DNA from: Verrucomicrobiota bacterium | GTDB taxonomy: Bacteria > Verrucomicrobiota > Verrucomicrobiia > Chthoniobacterales > UBA10450 | Assembly (NCBI GenBank): GCA_003219335.1 | Contig: QHOF01000097.1 | Coordinates: forward strand, 1-8,415 | Direction: 5' to 3' | Length of the DNA: 8,415 nt | Shown here: positions 1-6,814 of the stretch, one piece after another | Layout: the number at the start of each line of letters is the position of its first letter | Position numbering within the stretch: the stretch's first letter is position 1 | Position numbers and translations under genes: made by a program | The notes under the pieces: generated by a model | The model's database searches: none | What the model was told of the DNA's origin: nothing | The model's input: the letters and a program-made list of their open reading frames with translations, nothing else

Positions 1-2553
1 TTCCTCTTTCCGCCCTAAAGCAGCGTCGATTAAGCCAAGCACGCACAGGACCGGCCCGTAATTTGGCTGAGCCTGGACGGTTTTTTCCTGCTCAGCGCGC
101 GCAGCCCTGAAAGCGGACCGTGCCAGTTCATTATCATTCATCATCCGAGCGATCAGGCCTTGTAAGAAGGGACGATTGAATTGAACAACATCATCGTTTA
201 AGGGCGTGTCACCTAGCGCGATCAAGGCATCTTTTGCAGCAGCAGGATCGCGCTCGGCTAATGCGCAAACAAGCCGACTACCGGCAATACTCGCCATCGT
301 AGACGGGTTTGTCACCCGCATTGAATCGATCATTTGATGCAACGGTCGCGTATCGGCTTTCCAGTCCAAGTCCACGAACGCCCGGTCGACTTTCGTCTCG
401 GCGTCGTTCGGCTTGATAGCAAGCATCCGGTCGAAGACTAACTTTTCCTCGCGATAACGCCGGAGATTGTCGTAACTAAGCGAAGTTTGCTGCAGGATTA
501 AGAAGTTCCGGGGGTCGAGGTCGATCGCGCGCTCGAAATCGCGTAATGCCTCTTCTTGATTACCACCAGGGCGGCGACGCTCGATGTATCCTTTGAGCTC
601 GAATAACCGAGCGTCATTGGGAAGGGTCTTGCCAGCAGTTTCCAGTTCAGCTAATGCGCCGTCAAAATCACGATACCCACGATAAAGATGTCCCGCGCGC
701 GCGAGGTGTGCTTCGCCTGCATCGGGACGGATCCGAAATGCCGCCTGGATCGCTGCGTCTGCTAATTCCAGGCGCCCAGGCGTGCGATCAAAGCCAAACG
801 TGTAAAGCTGGTCGTGAATCCAAGCAAGTTGGCAGTGCGCCTGGAAAAATGTTGGATCATGCGCGAGAGCTTGGTTCAGCAGATCAGCCGCTCGAACTAA
901 ATTGTCTTTGCCGCTCATGCGATAGCTCCACTCCAGAACCAGATTTCTGGCGCGGCTATAGAGGTCGAATGCGGTGAGTTCGACGGTTGGCGGACGTTCA
1001 ATCGCCAGTTTCTCTGCCGCGGAGATTTTGACATTAAGCTGCTCTGCGACCTTCCGCGCGATGTCGGATTGGATTGCGAATACGTCGTTCAAATCCCGAT
1101 CGTATTGCTCCGCCCAGACATGCGTATCGGTCCGGGTGTCAACTAACTGGGCATTTATGTGAACCCAGGCCCCGGTCTTTCGCACGCTACCTTCAAGCAC
1201 GTGAGACACTCGCAGCGCGTTGCCGATCTGGCGCATATTCCGCTCACCGCGGTACTGCATGACGCTGGTGCGGCTGATAACCTTTAGGTCGGCAATTTTT
1301 GCTAGCTTCGTCAAAACGTCATCCTGAGTACCATCGGCAAAAAACGCGTCCTCTCTGTCGTTACTGAGGTTCTCAAACGGTAGAATGGCGATGCTTTTTT
1401 CTGGCATCGGTGGCGTGGCGGTTGAGGCACGTTGCTGGATATACTGGCGGTACCAGAAATAACTCGTTAGGCCGGCACCGCTGCTAACCAGAAGCGCAAG
1501 CGCTGCCAATTGAAGAAGTCTGTGATGGCGGCGGGGTCTCGCCTCTATCGCTTCGCGACACTTTCGTAATTCAGCGAGGAGTTCCCGAGCAGACTGCGGT
1601 CGTTTAGCCGGGTCGCTCGCCAGCATCGAACGGAGAAGCCTGATTACCCTCGCTGGCACTTTCGCTGCAGTAATCTGTTGTAGCGGTAGCGGCTGACGGA
1701 ATTGGTTTTCACGAAGCTCTTTCAACGTCCGGCCGGCAAAAGGGGTTTTGCCACAGAGCAGAAACCACACGGTAGCGCCTAACGAGTAGATGTCGGAGCG
1801 CGCGTCCGGCGATGGACCGCCGGTGGCGAGTTGCTCCGGACTGGCAAATCCCGGCGTGCCTGAAAAGCTAGTGTGAATCCCGTCTCCATTGCCCTGTGTA
1901 ACGGCAGCGGGTTTGGCGAGACCAAAATCGATCACTTTGACGGCTACCCCATCTGTACCGTCAGCGCCATTCGTGACAATCATGACGTTGCTCGGCTTCA
2001 AGTCGCGATGCAGCAACCGATGCGTCTCGGCAGCCACCAGTGCGCGCGCCACCTGTTCGGCAACGCCTAGGGCAGCCAAAACCGGCAATGGTCCATCGCG
2101 ACGCACGCGCGCTTCCAGCGTTTCGCCTTCGACCAGCTCCATTGCGTAGAAACACTGGCCGGCTGGAGTTTCGCCGAAGTGAAAAACCGTCGCGACATTC
2201 GGGTGCCGCAGTTGCGCGGCGGCCTGTGCTTCATGCCGAAAGCGTTCGCGCGCGGTGGCGTCACTTGCGTAGCGGGCGCTGATCACCTTCAGGGCAACCG
2301 GAGAACCGAGGTTAATATCGACTGCATGATACGTTATCCCCATCGCGCCGCGTCCCAGCTCGCAGAGGGTTGTTCCATCGTCTAAAACAGAAACATCGTA
2401 ATGTTGGAAGCGGCGGTTATCTCCGGGCGAGTTCAGGGCTTCATCCGGGCCGCCGAGGAGCAAGCAGTTCAAACAACCGGAATCACTCGTTACGCTATCG
2501 AGCGGTGCGCCGCATTGTTCGCAGTGCGAAAGATCTTTTTCGGCAAGTGCCAT
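1..2553 (-). CDS. Transmembrane Ser/Thr protein kinase with N-terminal zinc ribbon, TolB-like domain and TPRs (partial, C-terminus off the left edge)
   Basis: This minus-strand frame is open from an ATG at 2553 to the window edge: 851 residues, no stop. Residues 11-30 hold two CxxC pairs (C11/C14, C27/C30), a zinc-ribbon-like knuckle. A complete bacterial Hanks-type kinase domain follows (about 60-335): glycine loop G67-RGAM-G72, ATP lysine K89, helix-C E108, catalytic H182-R-D184 with N189, D209-F-G211, S238-P-E240 and D254. All key residues are present, so it should be active. A single hydrophobic segment (346-368) predicts a membrane anchor with the kinase in the cytoplasm. Residues 387 to about 520 match the TolB-like/adenylate-cyclase-associated module (AILPFENLSND, ISRTSVMQYRG, LEGSVRK, THVWAEQYDR). 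About 530-851 is TPR-like, for example ALRDFERAIDLDP. The ATG lies 34 bp after the sigma-factor stop, so the two are probably co-transcribed. No clear Shine-Dalgarno is visible. The substrate is unknown; the adjacent sigma factor is the natural candidate. Confidence 0.93.
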   Translation of the reverse strand, partial: MALAEKDLSHCEQCGAPLDSVTSDSGCLNCLLLGGPDEALNSPGDNRRFQHYDVSVLDDGTTLCELGRGAMGITYHAVDINLGSPVALKVISARYASDATARERFRHEAQAAAQLRHPNVATVFHFGETPAGQCFYAMELVEGETLEARVRRDGPLPVLAALGVAEQVARALVAAETHRLLHRDLKPSNVMIVTNGADGTDGVAVKVIDFGLAKPAAVTQGNGDGIHTSFSGTPGFASPEQLATGGPSPDARSDIYSLGATVWFLLCGKTPFAGRTLKELRENQFRQPLPLQQITAAKVPARVIRLLRSMLASDPAKRPQSARELLAELRKCREAIEARPRRHHRLLQLAALALLVSSGAGLTSYFWYRQYIQQRASTATPPMPEKSIAILPFENLSNDREDAFFADGTQDDVLTKLAKIADLKVISRTSVMQYRGERNMRQIGNALRVSHVLEGSVRKTGAWVHINAQLVDTRTDTHVWAEQYDRDLNDVFAIQSDIARKVAEQLNVKISAAEKLAIERPPTVELTAFDLYSRARNLVLEWSYRMSGKDNLVRAADLLNQALAHDPTFFQAHCQLAWIHDQLYTFGFDRTPGRLELADAAIQAAFRIRPDAGEAHLARAGHLYRGYRDFDGALAELETAGKTLPNDARLFELKGYIERRRPGGNQEEALRDFERAIDLDPRNFLILQQTSLSYDNLRRYREEKLVFDRMLAIKPNDAETKVDRAFVDLDWKADTRPLHQMIDSMRVTNPSTMASIAGSRLVCALAERDPAAAKDALIALGDTPLNDDVVQFNRPFLQGLIARMMNDNELARSAFRAARAEQEKTVQAQPNYGPVLCVLGLIDAALGRKEE

Positions 2554-2587
2554 TGGGAACGATCGTAATGTAACGATTCGATTTCGC

Positions 2588-3343
2588 TCAGCAGGTCGCT
2601 ATCAGAATCCTGCGAAGATGCCGCAGTTCTTCGTCCACGTCGTCAGCCGGGCCAATGGTGCGGGCGACTTCTTCGCGCACAAAATGGCGATACCTCGCGC
2701 GCAGCCGCGAAAGATGGCTGCATAATGTGTCGATCGGCATACCGAGCTGTTTTGCCACGGATTCATGGCTGGGCAAACCGACACCCCCAGTGAGAAATGG
2801 TTTCAACGCTCGGAAGACGTCTACCTTGGGCCCGTTGCTGAATTCCGCGCGAATTCGTTCCAGCGCGCGAGCAACGAGCGCAGCCGCCCAAATCCGTTCG
2901 TATTGTTGCTCCTCGCTCAACATAATTTCGGCTGTTTCGCGCGAGTAAAGCCTCTCAACCGCGTCAATCTCGTCATCCAAGAGCACGAACTCGTAATCGC
3001 CACCGCGCTTAAGCGCTCGCGTTCGATCGCAGGCGTCGGACATATAGTTTTGAAGCGAGGCAAGCAAAAACGAGCGGAACTTGCCCTTCGTGCGGTCCGT
3101 TCGTGCGTATGCCTTGTTCTTCAACAGATGGGCGAAGAAACCTTGCACGATGTCCTGCGCGTCGGCTGGGGCATAGCCGCGCCGGCGCGCGAAGGTGTAA
3201 AGAGGTGGCCAATAGTCCTGGCAGAGCTGGGCCAATGCCGCATCCGCTGTTTCACTTTCCCAGGCGCACGCTCCCACCACGCTCCAATGCGTAGTTGCAA
3301 AAGATGCGCCGCCCTCCTGGAGTGTGCCAGGAATCCCTTTCAC
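2588..3343 (-). CDS. ECF-type RNA polymerase sigma factor
   Basis: An extracytoplasmic-function-like sigma factor, expected to recruit RNA polymerase to a small regulon. With the GTG start it has 251 residues. The N-terminal FATTHWSVV motif (15-23) is typical of a family common in Planctomycetes, Verrucomicrobia and Acidobacteria. Region 2 spans about 36-110 (YWPPLYTFARRRGYAPADAQ, then GFFAHLL and KGKFRSFLLASLQNYMSD). Region 4 spans about 140-228, with the helix-turn-helix at about 192-222 (SHESVAKQLGMPIDTLCSHL, then SRLRARYRHFVREE). The frame is open back to 3613, but the part beyond 3343 runs into purD and shows no family similarity. GTG at 3343 is the last plausible in-frame start before the conserved N-terminus. 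TTG at 3367 is the alternative; neither has a good ribosome site. The kinase gene follows after 34 bp. Sigma factors of this sort beside Ser/Thr kinases are thought to be controlled by phosphorylation instead of an anti-sigma factor, and none is seen here. Family is sure, the start is not. Confidence 0.9.
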   Translation of the reverse strand: MKGIPGTLQEGGASFATTHWSVVGACAWESETADAALAQLCQDYWPPLYTFARRRGYAPADAQDIVQGFFAHLLKNKAYARTDRTKGKFRSFLLASLQNYMSDACDRTRALKRGGDYEFVLLDDEIDAVERLYSRETAEIMLSEEQQYERIWAAALVARALERIRAEFSNGPKVDVFRALKPFLTGGVGLPSHESVAKQLGMPIDTLCSHLSRLRARYRHFVREEVARTIGPADDVDEELRHLRRILIATC

Positions 3344-3407
3344 AGGATAAACAATACGCAGAAGCAACCGTGGATGGCAAGGCTGTGGATGGCGGCCGGC
3401 AAGGTAG

Positions 3408-3495
3408 GTAGCGCGAGCCTCCAGTCCGCCAATCGGACGGACTCGTCCCGTGGCGAGCTTGCGAAATCGCGGCGCAACCGAGACGGTTACGCTAC
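3408..3495. repeat. Possible paired-palindrome element between the sigma-factor gene and purD
   Basis: The divergent gap 3344-3503 is bounded on the purD side by a hexamer and its complement facing each other (GTAGCG at 3408-3413, CGCTAC at 3490-3495). Inside are two small hairpins: GTCCG-CCAAT-CGGAC at 3424-3438, and a 21-nt hairpin at 3472-3492 with arms GCG.AACCG and CGGTT.CGC, loop AGA and one C/A mismatch. GTGGATGGC occurs twice at about 3369-3392. The pattern resembles the clearer palindrome pairs at 5913 and 6815, but the left arm is poorly conserved. This gap must also hold the promoters of both divergent units; no convincing -35/-10 pair was found. Confidence 0.4.
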
Positions 3496-3503
3496 ATTCC
3501 TCG

Positions 3504-4793
3504 ATGAAAATTCTCGTGATTGGCAGCGGCGGACGCGAACACGCGCTTGCATGGAAACTGCGGCAATCTTCGCATGCCGAGAAAATTTTCTGCGCACCGG
3601 GAAACGGAGGCACCAGCGAGATTGCCGAGAACGTCGCGATTCCCGCCAGTGATTTCGGCGCGCTCGTTCGGTTCGCGAAGGAAAATCATGTCGATTTAAC
3701 GGCGGTCGGCCCGGACGATCCGCTTGCGGCGGGAATTGTCGATCTGTTTGCAGGTGAAAAATTGCGCGCGTTTGGCCCGACGAAATCCGCGGCGCGCATC
3801 GAGGCATCCAAAATTTTCGCAAAAGAATTGATGCGCGCGCAGAAAATCCCCACGGCTGACGCGCGAACGTTTTCCAACAGCGCGGAAGCACTGTGTTATT
3901 GCGAGCAGGCGAAATTTCCCGCGGTGATCAAAGCGGACGGCCTCGCGCTGGGCAAAGGGGTGATCGTTGCCGCCGATGCTGCCACCGCAACGTCGGCCAT
4001 CGATGAGATGATGAATCAGGGCCGCTTCGGTGAGGCAGGCCGGCGTGTCGTAATCGAGGAACTTTTGCGCGGGACTGAATGCTCGTTGCACGCGCTGGTG
4101 GACGGAAACAATTATCTTCTGCTGGAATCCGCGCGCGATCACAAACGCGCGTTGGACGGCGATCAGGGGCCGAACACAGGTGGGATGGGCGCGTTCAGTC
4201 CTGCTGATAATTGGAACAGCAAATTGCAAGCTCGGTTCGAGACGGAAATCATGCAACCGCTGCTGCGCGGTTTCGTGCAAGAGGGAGTTAAGTTTCGCGG
4301 GCTTCTTTACCCCGGCTTGATGATCACCAGCGAAGGCCCGCGTGTGCTGGAGTTCAATTGCCGTTTCGGCGACCCCGAGACGCAGGCGATTTTGCCTCGG
4401 ATGAAGTCGGATCTGCTACCGCTTTTGGAAGCGACCATTGACGGAAAAATCGACCAGTGCACGATTGAATGGGACGAGCGCGTCGCGGTCACGGTGGTGC
4501 TGGCGTCTGCTGGGTATCCTGGTAAATACGAAACTGGAAAATCTATTTCAGGTCTGGGCGACGCAGCGAAGCTTGAGGATGTCCAGATTTTCCATGCAGG
4601 TACGAAACGGGGCGGCGACGAATTGACGACCGCGGGTGGCCGCGTGCTCGCAGTCACGGCGCTCGGGGCGACCATCGAAGCCGCGCGCGCCCGCGCATAC
4701 GAAGCTGTCTCCCACATTCACTTCGAGAATTGCCATTTCCGGCGCGACATTGCTCTGAGCGCGGTTACGGCTAACATCGGCAAGTTATCGTGA
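3504..4793 (+). CDS. purD: Phosphoribosylamine--glycine ligase (GAR synthetase)
   Basis: PurD catalyses the second step of de novo purine synthesis in the cytoplasm: phosphoribosylamine + glycine + ATP to glycinamide ribonucleotide. The 429-residue product has the normal family length. The N-terminal domain starts ILVIGSGGREHA (3-14) followed by PGNGGT (32-37) and AVGPDDPLAAGIVD (67-80). The ATP-grasp part shows KADGLALGKGV (143-153), LDGDQGPNTGGMGAFSPAD and NCRFGDPETQ (285-294). The C-terminal domain contains SAGYPGKYETGK and FRRDI. The ATG at 3504 places the signature at the usual distance from the N-terminus; the open frame back to 3450 would overlap intergenic palindromes and add nothing conserved. 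No Shine-Dalgarno is visible. The stop overlaps the start of the next gene (GTGA at 4790-4793), which suggests translational coupling. No other pur genes are in view. Confidence 0.97.
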   Translation: MKILVIGSGGREHALAWKLRQSSHAEKIFCAPGNGGTSEIAENVAIPASDFGALVRFAKENHVDLTAVGPDDPLAAGIVDLFAGEKLRAFGPTKSAARIEASKIFAKELMRAQKIPTADARTFSNSAEALCYCEQAKFPAVIKADGLALGKGVIVAADAATATSAIDEMMNQGRFGEAGRRVVIEELLRGTECSLHALVDGNNYLLLESARDHKRALDGDQGPNTGGMGAFSPADNWNSKLQARFETEIMQPLLRGFVQEGVKFRGLLYPGLMITSEGPRVLEFNCRFGDPETQAILPRMKSDLLPLLEATIDGKIDQCTIEWDERVAVTVVLASAGYPGKYETGKSISGLGDAAKLEDVQIFHAGTKRGGDELTTAGGRVLAVTALGATIEAARARAYEAVSHIHFENCHFRRDIALSAVTANIGKLS

Positions 4794-5896
4794 TCTCTCG
4801 ATTTTTGCCGGCGACATTTGCCGTTTTGATTTTCGCTGCGCATCTGGCCGCGCAATCTCCGACGCCGAGGGCGTCGAGACCACCTCCACGACCAACAGCT
4901 TCACCATCGGCTACACCTACAGCAGAAGATCTGGTCAATTCGTTAGGCCCAGTCGATCTACAGGCGTTCATGACACTGCTGAAAAGCAATTTCACGGACC
5001 CGGACGCAATCACTGACACGGAACTGGCTCGGGCGACGATTGAGGGATTGCTGGCGCGGCTGCCGCGGGGCGTGATGCTTTTACCTGGCAAGGAGAACGC
5101 GGCTGCCAATGCGCCACGCGTTGTTTACAGCGAGATCATCGCTGGAAATATTGGGTACGTGCGCCTCGGATCGTTGAACGCCGCAAATCTTCAGGCCCTG
5201 GATAAGACCCTCAGCACTTTCGCCGGAAAAAAGGTGAATGCGCTCATTGTCGATCTTCGCGCCAGCAACGCTGCGAGTGATTTGGCGCTGGCCGCGGACT
5301 TTGCAAAACGCCTTTGTCCCAAAGGCAAAACCATATTTACCTTGCGCAAACCGGCGGCGCGCCAGGATCGTGTATTTAGTTCTGATCGTGATCCGGCATT
5401 TCGCGGCCTGATGATGGTGCTGGCTGACGGCGATACCGCCGGCGCAGCCGAAGCGATTGCCGCCGAGCTGCGGTTTTACGACAAGGCGCTGGTGATCGGA
5501 CAACCAACTGCCGGTCGCGCGGCCGAATACTCTGACTTTTCATTGCCGAACGGCAAAACTCTGCGTCTTGCCGTGGCTGAAATGATTTCACCCGAAGGTC
5601 GTTCATTATTTCCAGAGGGAGTAAAGCCGGATTTGCCTGTCGAGATGTCAACGGCGGACAAGCGGCAGATTTTCCAACTAAGCGGCGAGAAAGGAATGGG
5701 CCCCTTCCTTTACGAGGCGGGTCGGCCGCACATGAATGAAGCGGCGCTGCTGGCGGGAACTAATCCCGAGGTGGAAGCAGCAGAAGCAGCGCAACAGCGC
5801 CGTGGCCGAGCGCCGGAAAAACCGCCGCCGCACGATCCAGTCTTGCAACGCGCATTGGACGTACTCACTTCGCTAGAAGTTTATCAAAAGCGTTAA
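4790..5896 (+). CDS. Secreted S41 (C-terminal processing protease-like) protein, predicted catalytically inactive
   Basis: A 368-residue protein starting at a GTG that overlaps the purD stop. Residues 1-21 look like a signal peptide (hydrophobic core FAVLIFAAHLAA), followed by a Pro/Ser/Thr-rich linker (about 22-44), so it is probably periplasmic or surface-located. From NIGYVRL (120-126) to EGVKPDLPVE the sequence follows the S41 core fold: VNALIVDLR, MMVLADGD, ALVIGQPTAG and LPNGKTLRLAV. The space before the core is too short and dissimilar for the usual PDZ domain. In the nucleophile loop (T216-A-G218-A-A-E221) the catalytic Ser is Gly. In the lysine loop (T240-A-G-R243-A-A-E-Y247) the Lys is Arg and the assisting Gln is Tyr. 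The 25-residue spacing between the two positions equals that of S430/K455 in E. coli Prc, so the alignment is secure. A binding, scaffold or chaperone role is an inference. The tail (about 305-368) is charged and Pro-rich, ending in DPVLQRALDVLTSLE. Confidence 0.85.
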   Translation: MISRFLPATFAVLIFAAHLAAQSPTPRASRPPPRPTASPSATPTAEDLVNSLGPVDLQAFMTLLKSNFTDPDAITDTELARATIEGLLARLPRGVMLLPGKENAAANAPRVVYSEIIAGNIGYVRLGSLNAANLQALDKTLSTFAGKKVNALIVDLRASNAASDLALAADFAKRLCPKGKTIFTLRKPAARQDRVFSSDRDPAFRGLMMVLADGDTAGAAEAIAAELRFYDKALVIGQPTAGRAAEYSDFSLPNGKTLRLAVAEMISPEGRSLFPEGVKPDLPVEMSTADKRQIFQLSGEKGMGPFLYEAGRPHMNEAALLAGTNPEVEAAEAAQQRRGRAPEKPPPHDPVLQRALDVLTSLEVYQKR

Positions 5897-5912
5897 CCCG
5901 CTTCGTATAAGA

Positions 5913-5984
5913 TTGTGGGGCGTCTGTATCAGACGCCATTTCCGTTGAATGATTTGGTCAGCGTTTCACAGAAACGCCCTACAA
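5913..5984. repeat. Paired inverted palindromes (REP/BIME-like) between the S41-like gene and rnc
   Basis: Two 25-nt palindromic units face each other at 5913-5937 and 5960-5984, separated by 22 nt. Read outside-in, both begin TTGT.GGGCGT, and 18 of 25 positions agree. Unit 1 forms GGCGTCTG-TAT-CAGACGCC; unit 2, on the other strand, forms GCGTTTC-TGT-GAAACGC. Two of the mismatched positions pair with two others inside each hairpin, and all four changes preserve pairing. The hairpins could end S41-gene transcripts or stabilise their 3' ends, but no T-run follows, so a classical intrinsic terminator is unlikely. Confidence 0.7.
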
Positions 5985-6032
5985 GCCGTCAAGCGGCAAA
6001 CATATCTTCTTCCCCCGAACGGCTTATCTGAG

Positions 6033-6062
6033 TTGACGCGGTTCGTCAATTTTTGTCACAAT
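6033..6062 (+). promoter_or_regulatory. Possible sigma-70-type promoter for rnc
   Basis: TTGACG (6033-6038) is separated by 18 nt from CACAAT (6057-6062), matching the -35/-10 consensus at 5/6 and 4/6. Transcription would start near 6069, only a couple of bases before the rnc GTG, giving an almost leaderless message. This fits the lack of a Shine-Dalgarno site there. Matches this weak also occur by chance. Confidence 0.3.
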
Positions 6063-6070
6063 GACCTGAC

Positions 6071-6760
6071 GTGACACCGCTCGAAGAACGCATCGGCTAT
6101 GAGTTCCGCAATTCGCTTTTGCTGACAGAAGCGCTCACGCATCCCAGCCTCTGCCATGAGGCGCAACGTTATCATTTTGATTATCAGCGTTTGGAATTTT
6201 TGGGGGATGCGGTTCTTCAACTCGTCATAACGGAATATCTGTTTCGCCACTTCCGAGCCGAAGCCGAAGGACAACTAACCAAACTACGTTCGCGGCTGGT
6301 TTCTCGCGAAGCATTAAGAACGCATGCCGCCACGCTCGATCTGGGGCGTTACATCTTAATGGGACGTGGTGAGGAAGCCAGTGGCGGTCGGGAGCGAACA
6401 TCCACATTGGCCGATGCATTCGAAGCGCTCATCGGCGCGCTTTATTTGGACGGCGGCCTCGAGGTGGCCAAAAACTTCATCTTGACGCAAACTCGCGCCG
6501 ATCTCGAGGATCTGGCAGAAAAGCCGGTGGACATTAATCCTAAAGGCGATCTTCAAGAGCTGTTGCAAAGCATTTCGCCACAGAGTCCGGTGTATGAATC
6601 GGTTTCGCAGAGCGGGCCGGAACACGAAAAGAGGTTTGTTTCGCAAGTGGTTTGGGAGGGAATGGTGCTTGGCCAGGGCAGCGGCCGCAGCAAGAAACAG
6701 GCGGAAACTATGGCTGCACTCGAAGCATTGCAGTTAAGGCGTTGGGAAAAAAGGCCGTAA
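6071..6760 (+). CDS. rnc: Ribonuclease III
   Basis: RNase III cleaves double-stranded RNA, mainly in rRNA maturation and mRNA or antisense-RNA processing, as a homodimer in the cytoplasm. The 229-residue product has the family length. The catalytic domain (about 1-150) carries the signature YQRLEFLGDAVL (38-49), with metal ligands E42 and D46, then the second acidic pair D115 and E118 in LADAFEALIGALYLDGG. The double-stranded-RNA-binding domain (about 158-226) has NPKGDLQELLQ, PEHEKRF and GSGRSKKQAE. The usual Glu of 'NERLEFLGD' is Gln39 here; that residue is not one of the four core metal ligands. The start is a GTG: the nearby ATG at 6061 is out of frame and soon meets a stop. No ribosome site is visible. 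The gene stands alone after a palindrome-rich gap and faces thiD. Confidence 0.96.
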   Translation: MTPLEERIGYEFRNSLLLTEALTHPSLCHEAQRYHFDYQRLEFLGDAVLQLVITEYLFRHFRAEAEGQLTKLRSRLVSREALRTHAATLDLGRYILMGRGEEASGGRERTSTLADAFEALIGALYLDGGLEVAKNFILTQTRADLEDLAEKPVDINPKGDLQELLQSISPQSPVYESVSQSGPEHEKRFVSQVVWEGMVLGQGSGRSKKQAETMAALEALQLRRWEKRP

Positions 6761-6814
6761 TTCCCGGGTCCGTTCGAAATCACGTCCGCCGAACCGCTAC
6801 ACGCGGATAGATGA

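Noticed and set aside
654..2573. Several plus-strand open frames of 60-107 codons opposite the kinase gene
   Set aside because: The minus strand encodes an uninterrupted 851-residue protein with complete kinase, TolB-like and TPR signatures; the plus-strand frames have no coherent protein features.
3344..3613. N-terminal extension of the sigma-factor frame back to 3613
   Set aside because: It overlaps the first 110 bp of purD and has no family similarity before the FATTHWSVV region.
2765..3652. Long plus-strand open frame (295 codons) antisense to the sigma factor
   Set aside because: It lies opposite a clearly conserved sigma-factor gene and shows no domain or motif; it also runs into the purD start in another frame. 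It is a shadow of codon bias in GC-rich DNA.
3696..4280. Minus-strand open frame (194 codons) inside purD
   Set aside because: It is antisense to well-conserved PurD motifs, with no recognisable protein features.
5081..5503. Minus-strand open frame (140 codons) inside the S41-like gene
   Set aside because: It is antisense to conserved S41 core motifs; composition and lack of motifs mark it as a shadow.
5918..5945. Hairpin after the S41-like gene as a rho-independent terminator
   Set aside because: The stem is good (8 bp) but is followed by ATTTCC instead of a T-run, and it is one half of a paired repeat.
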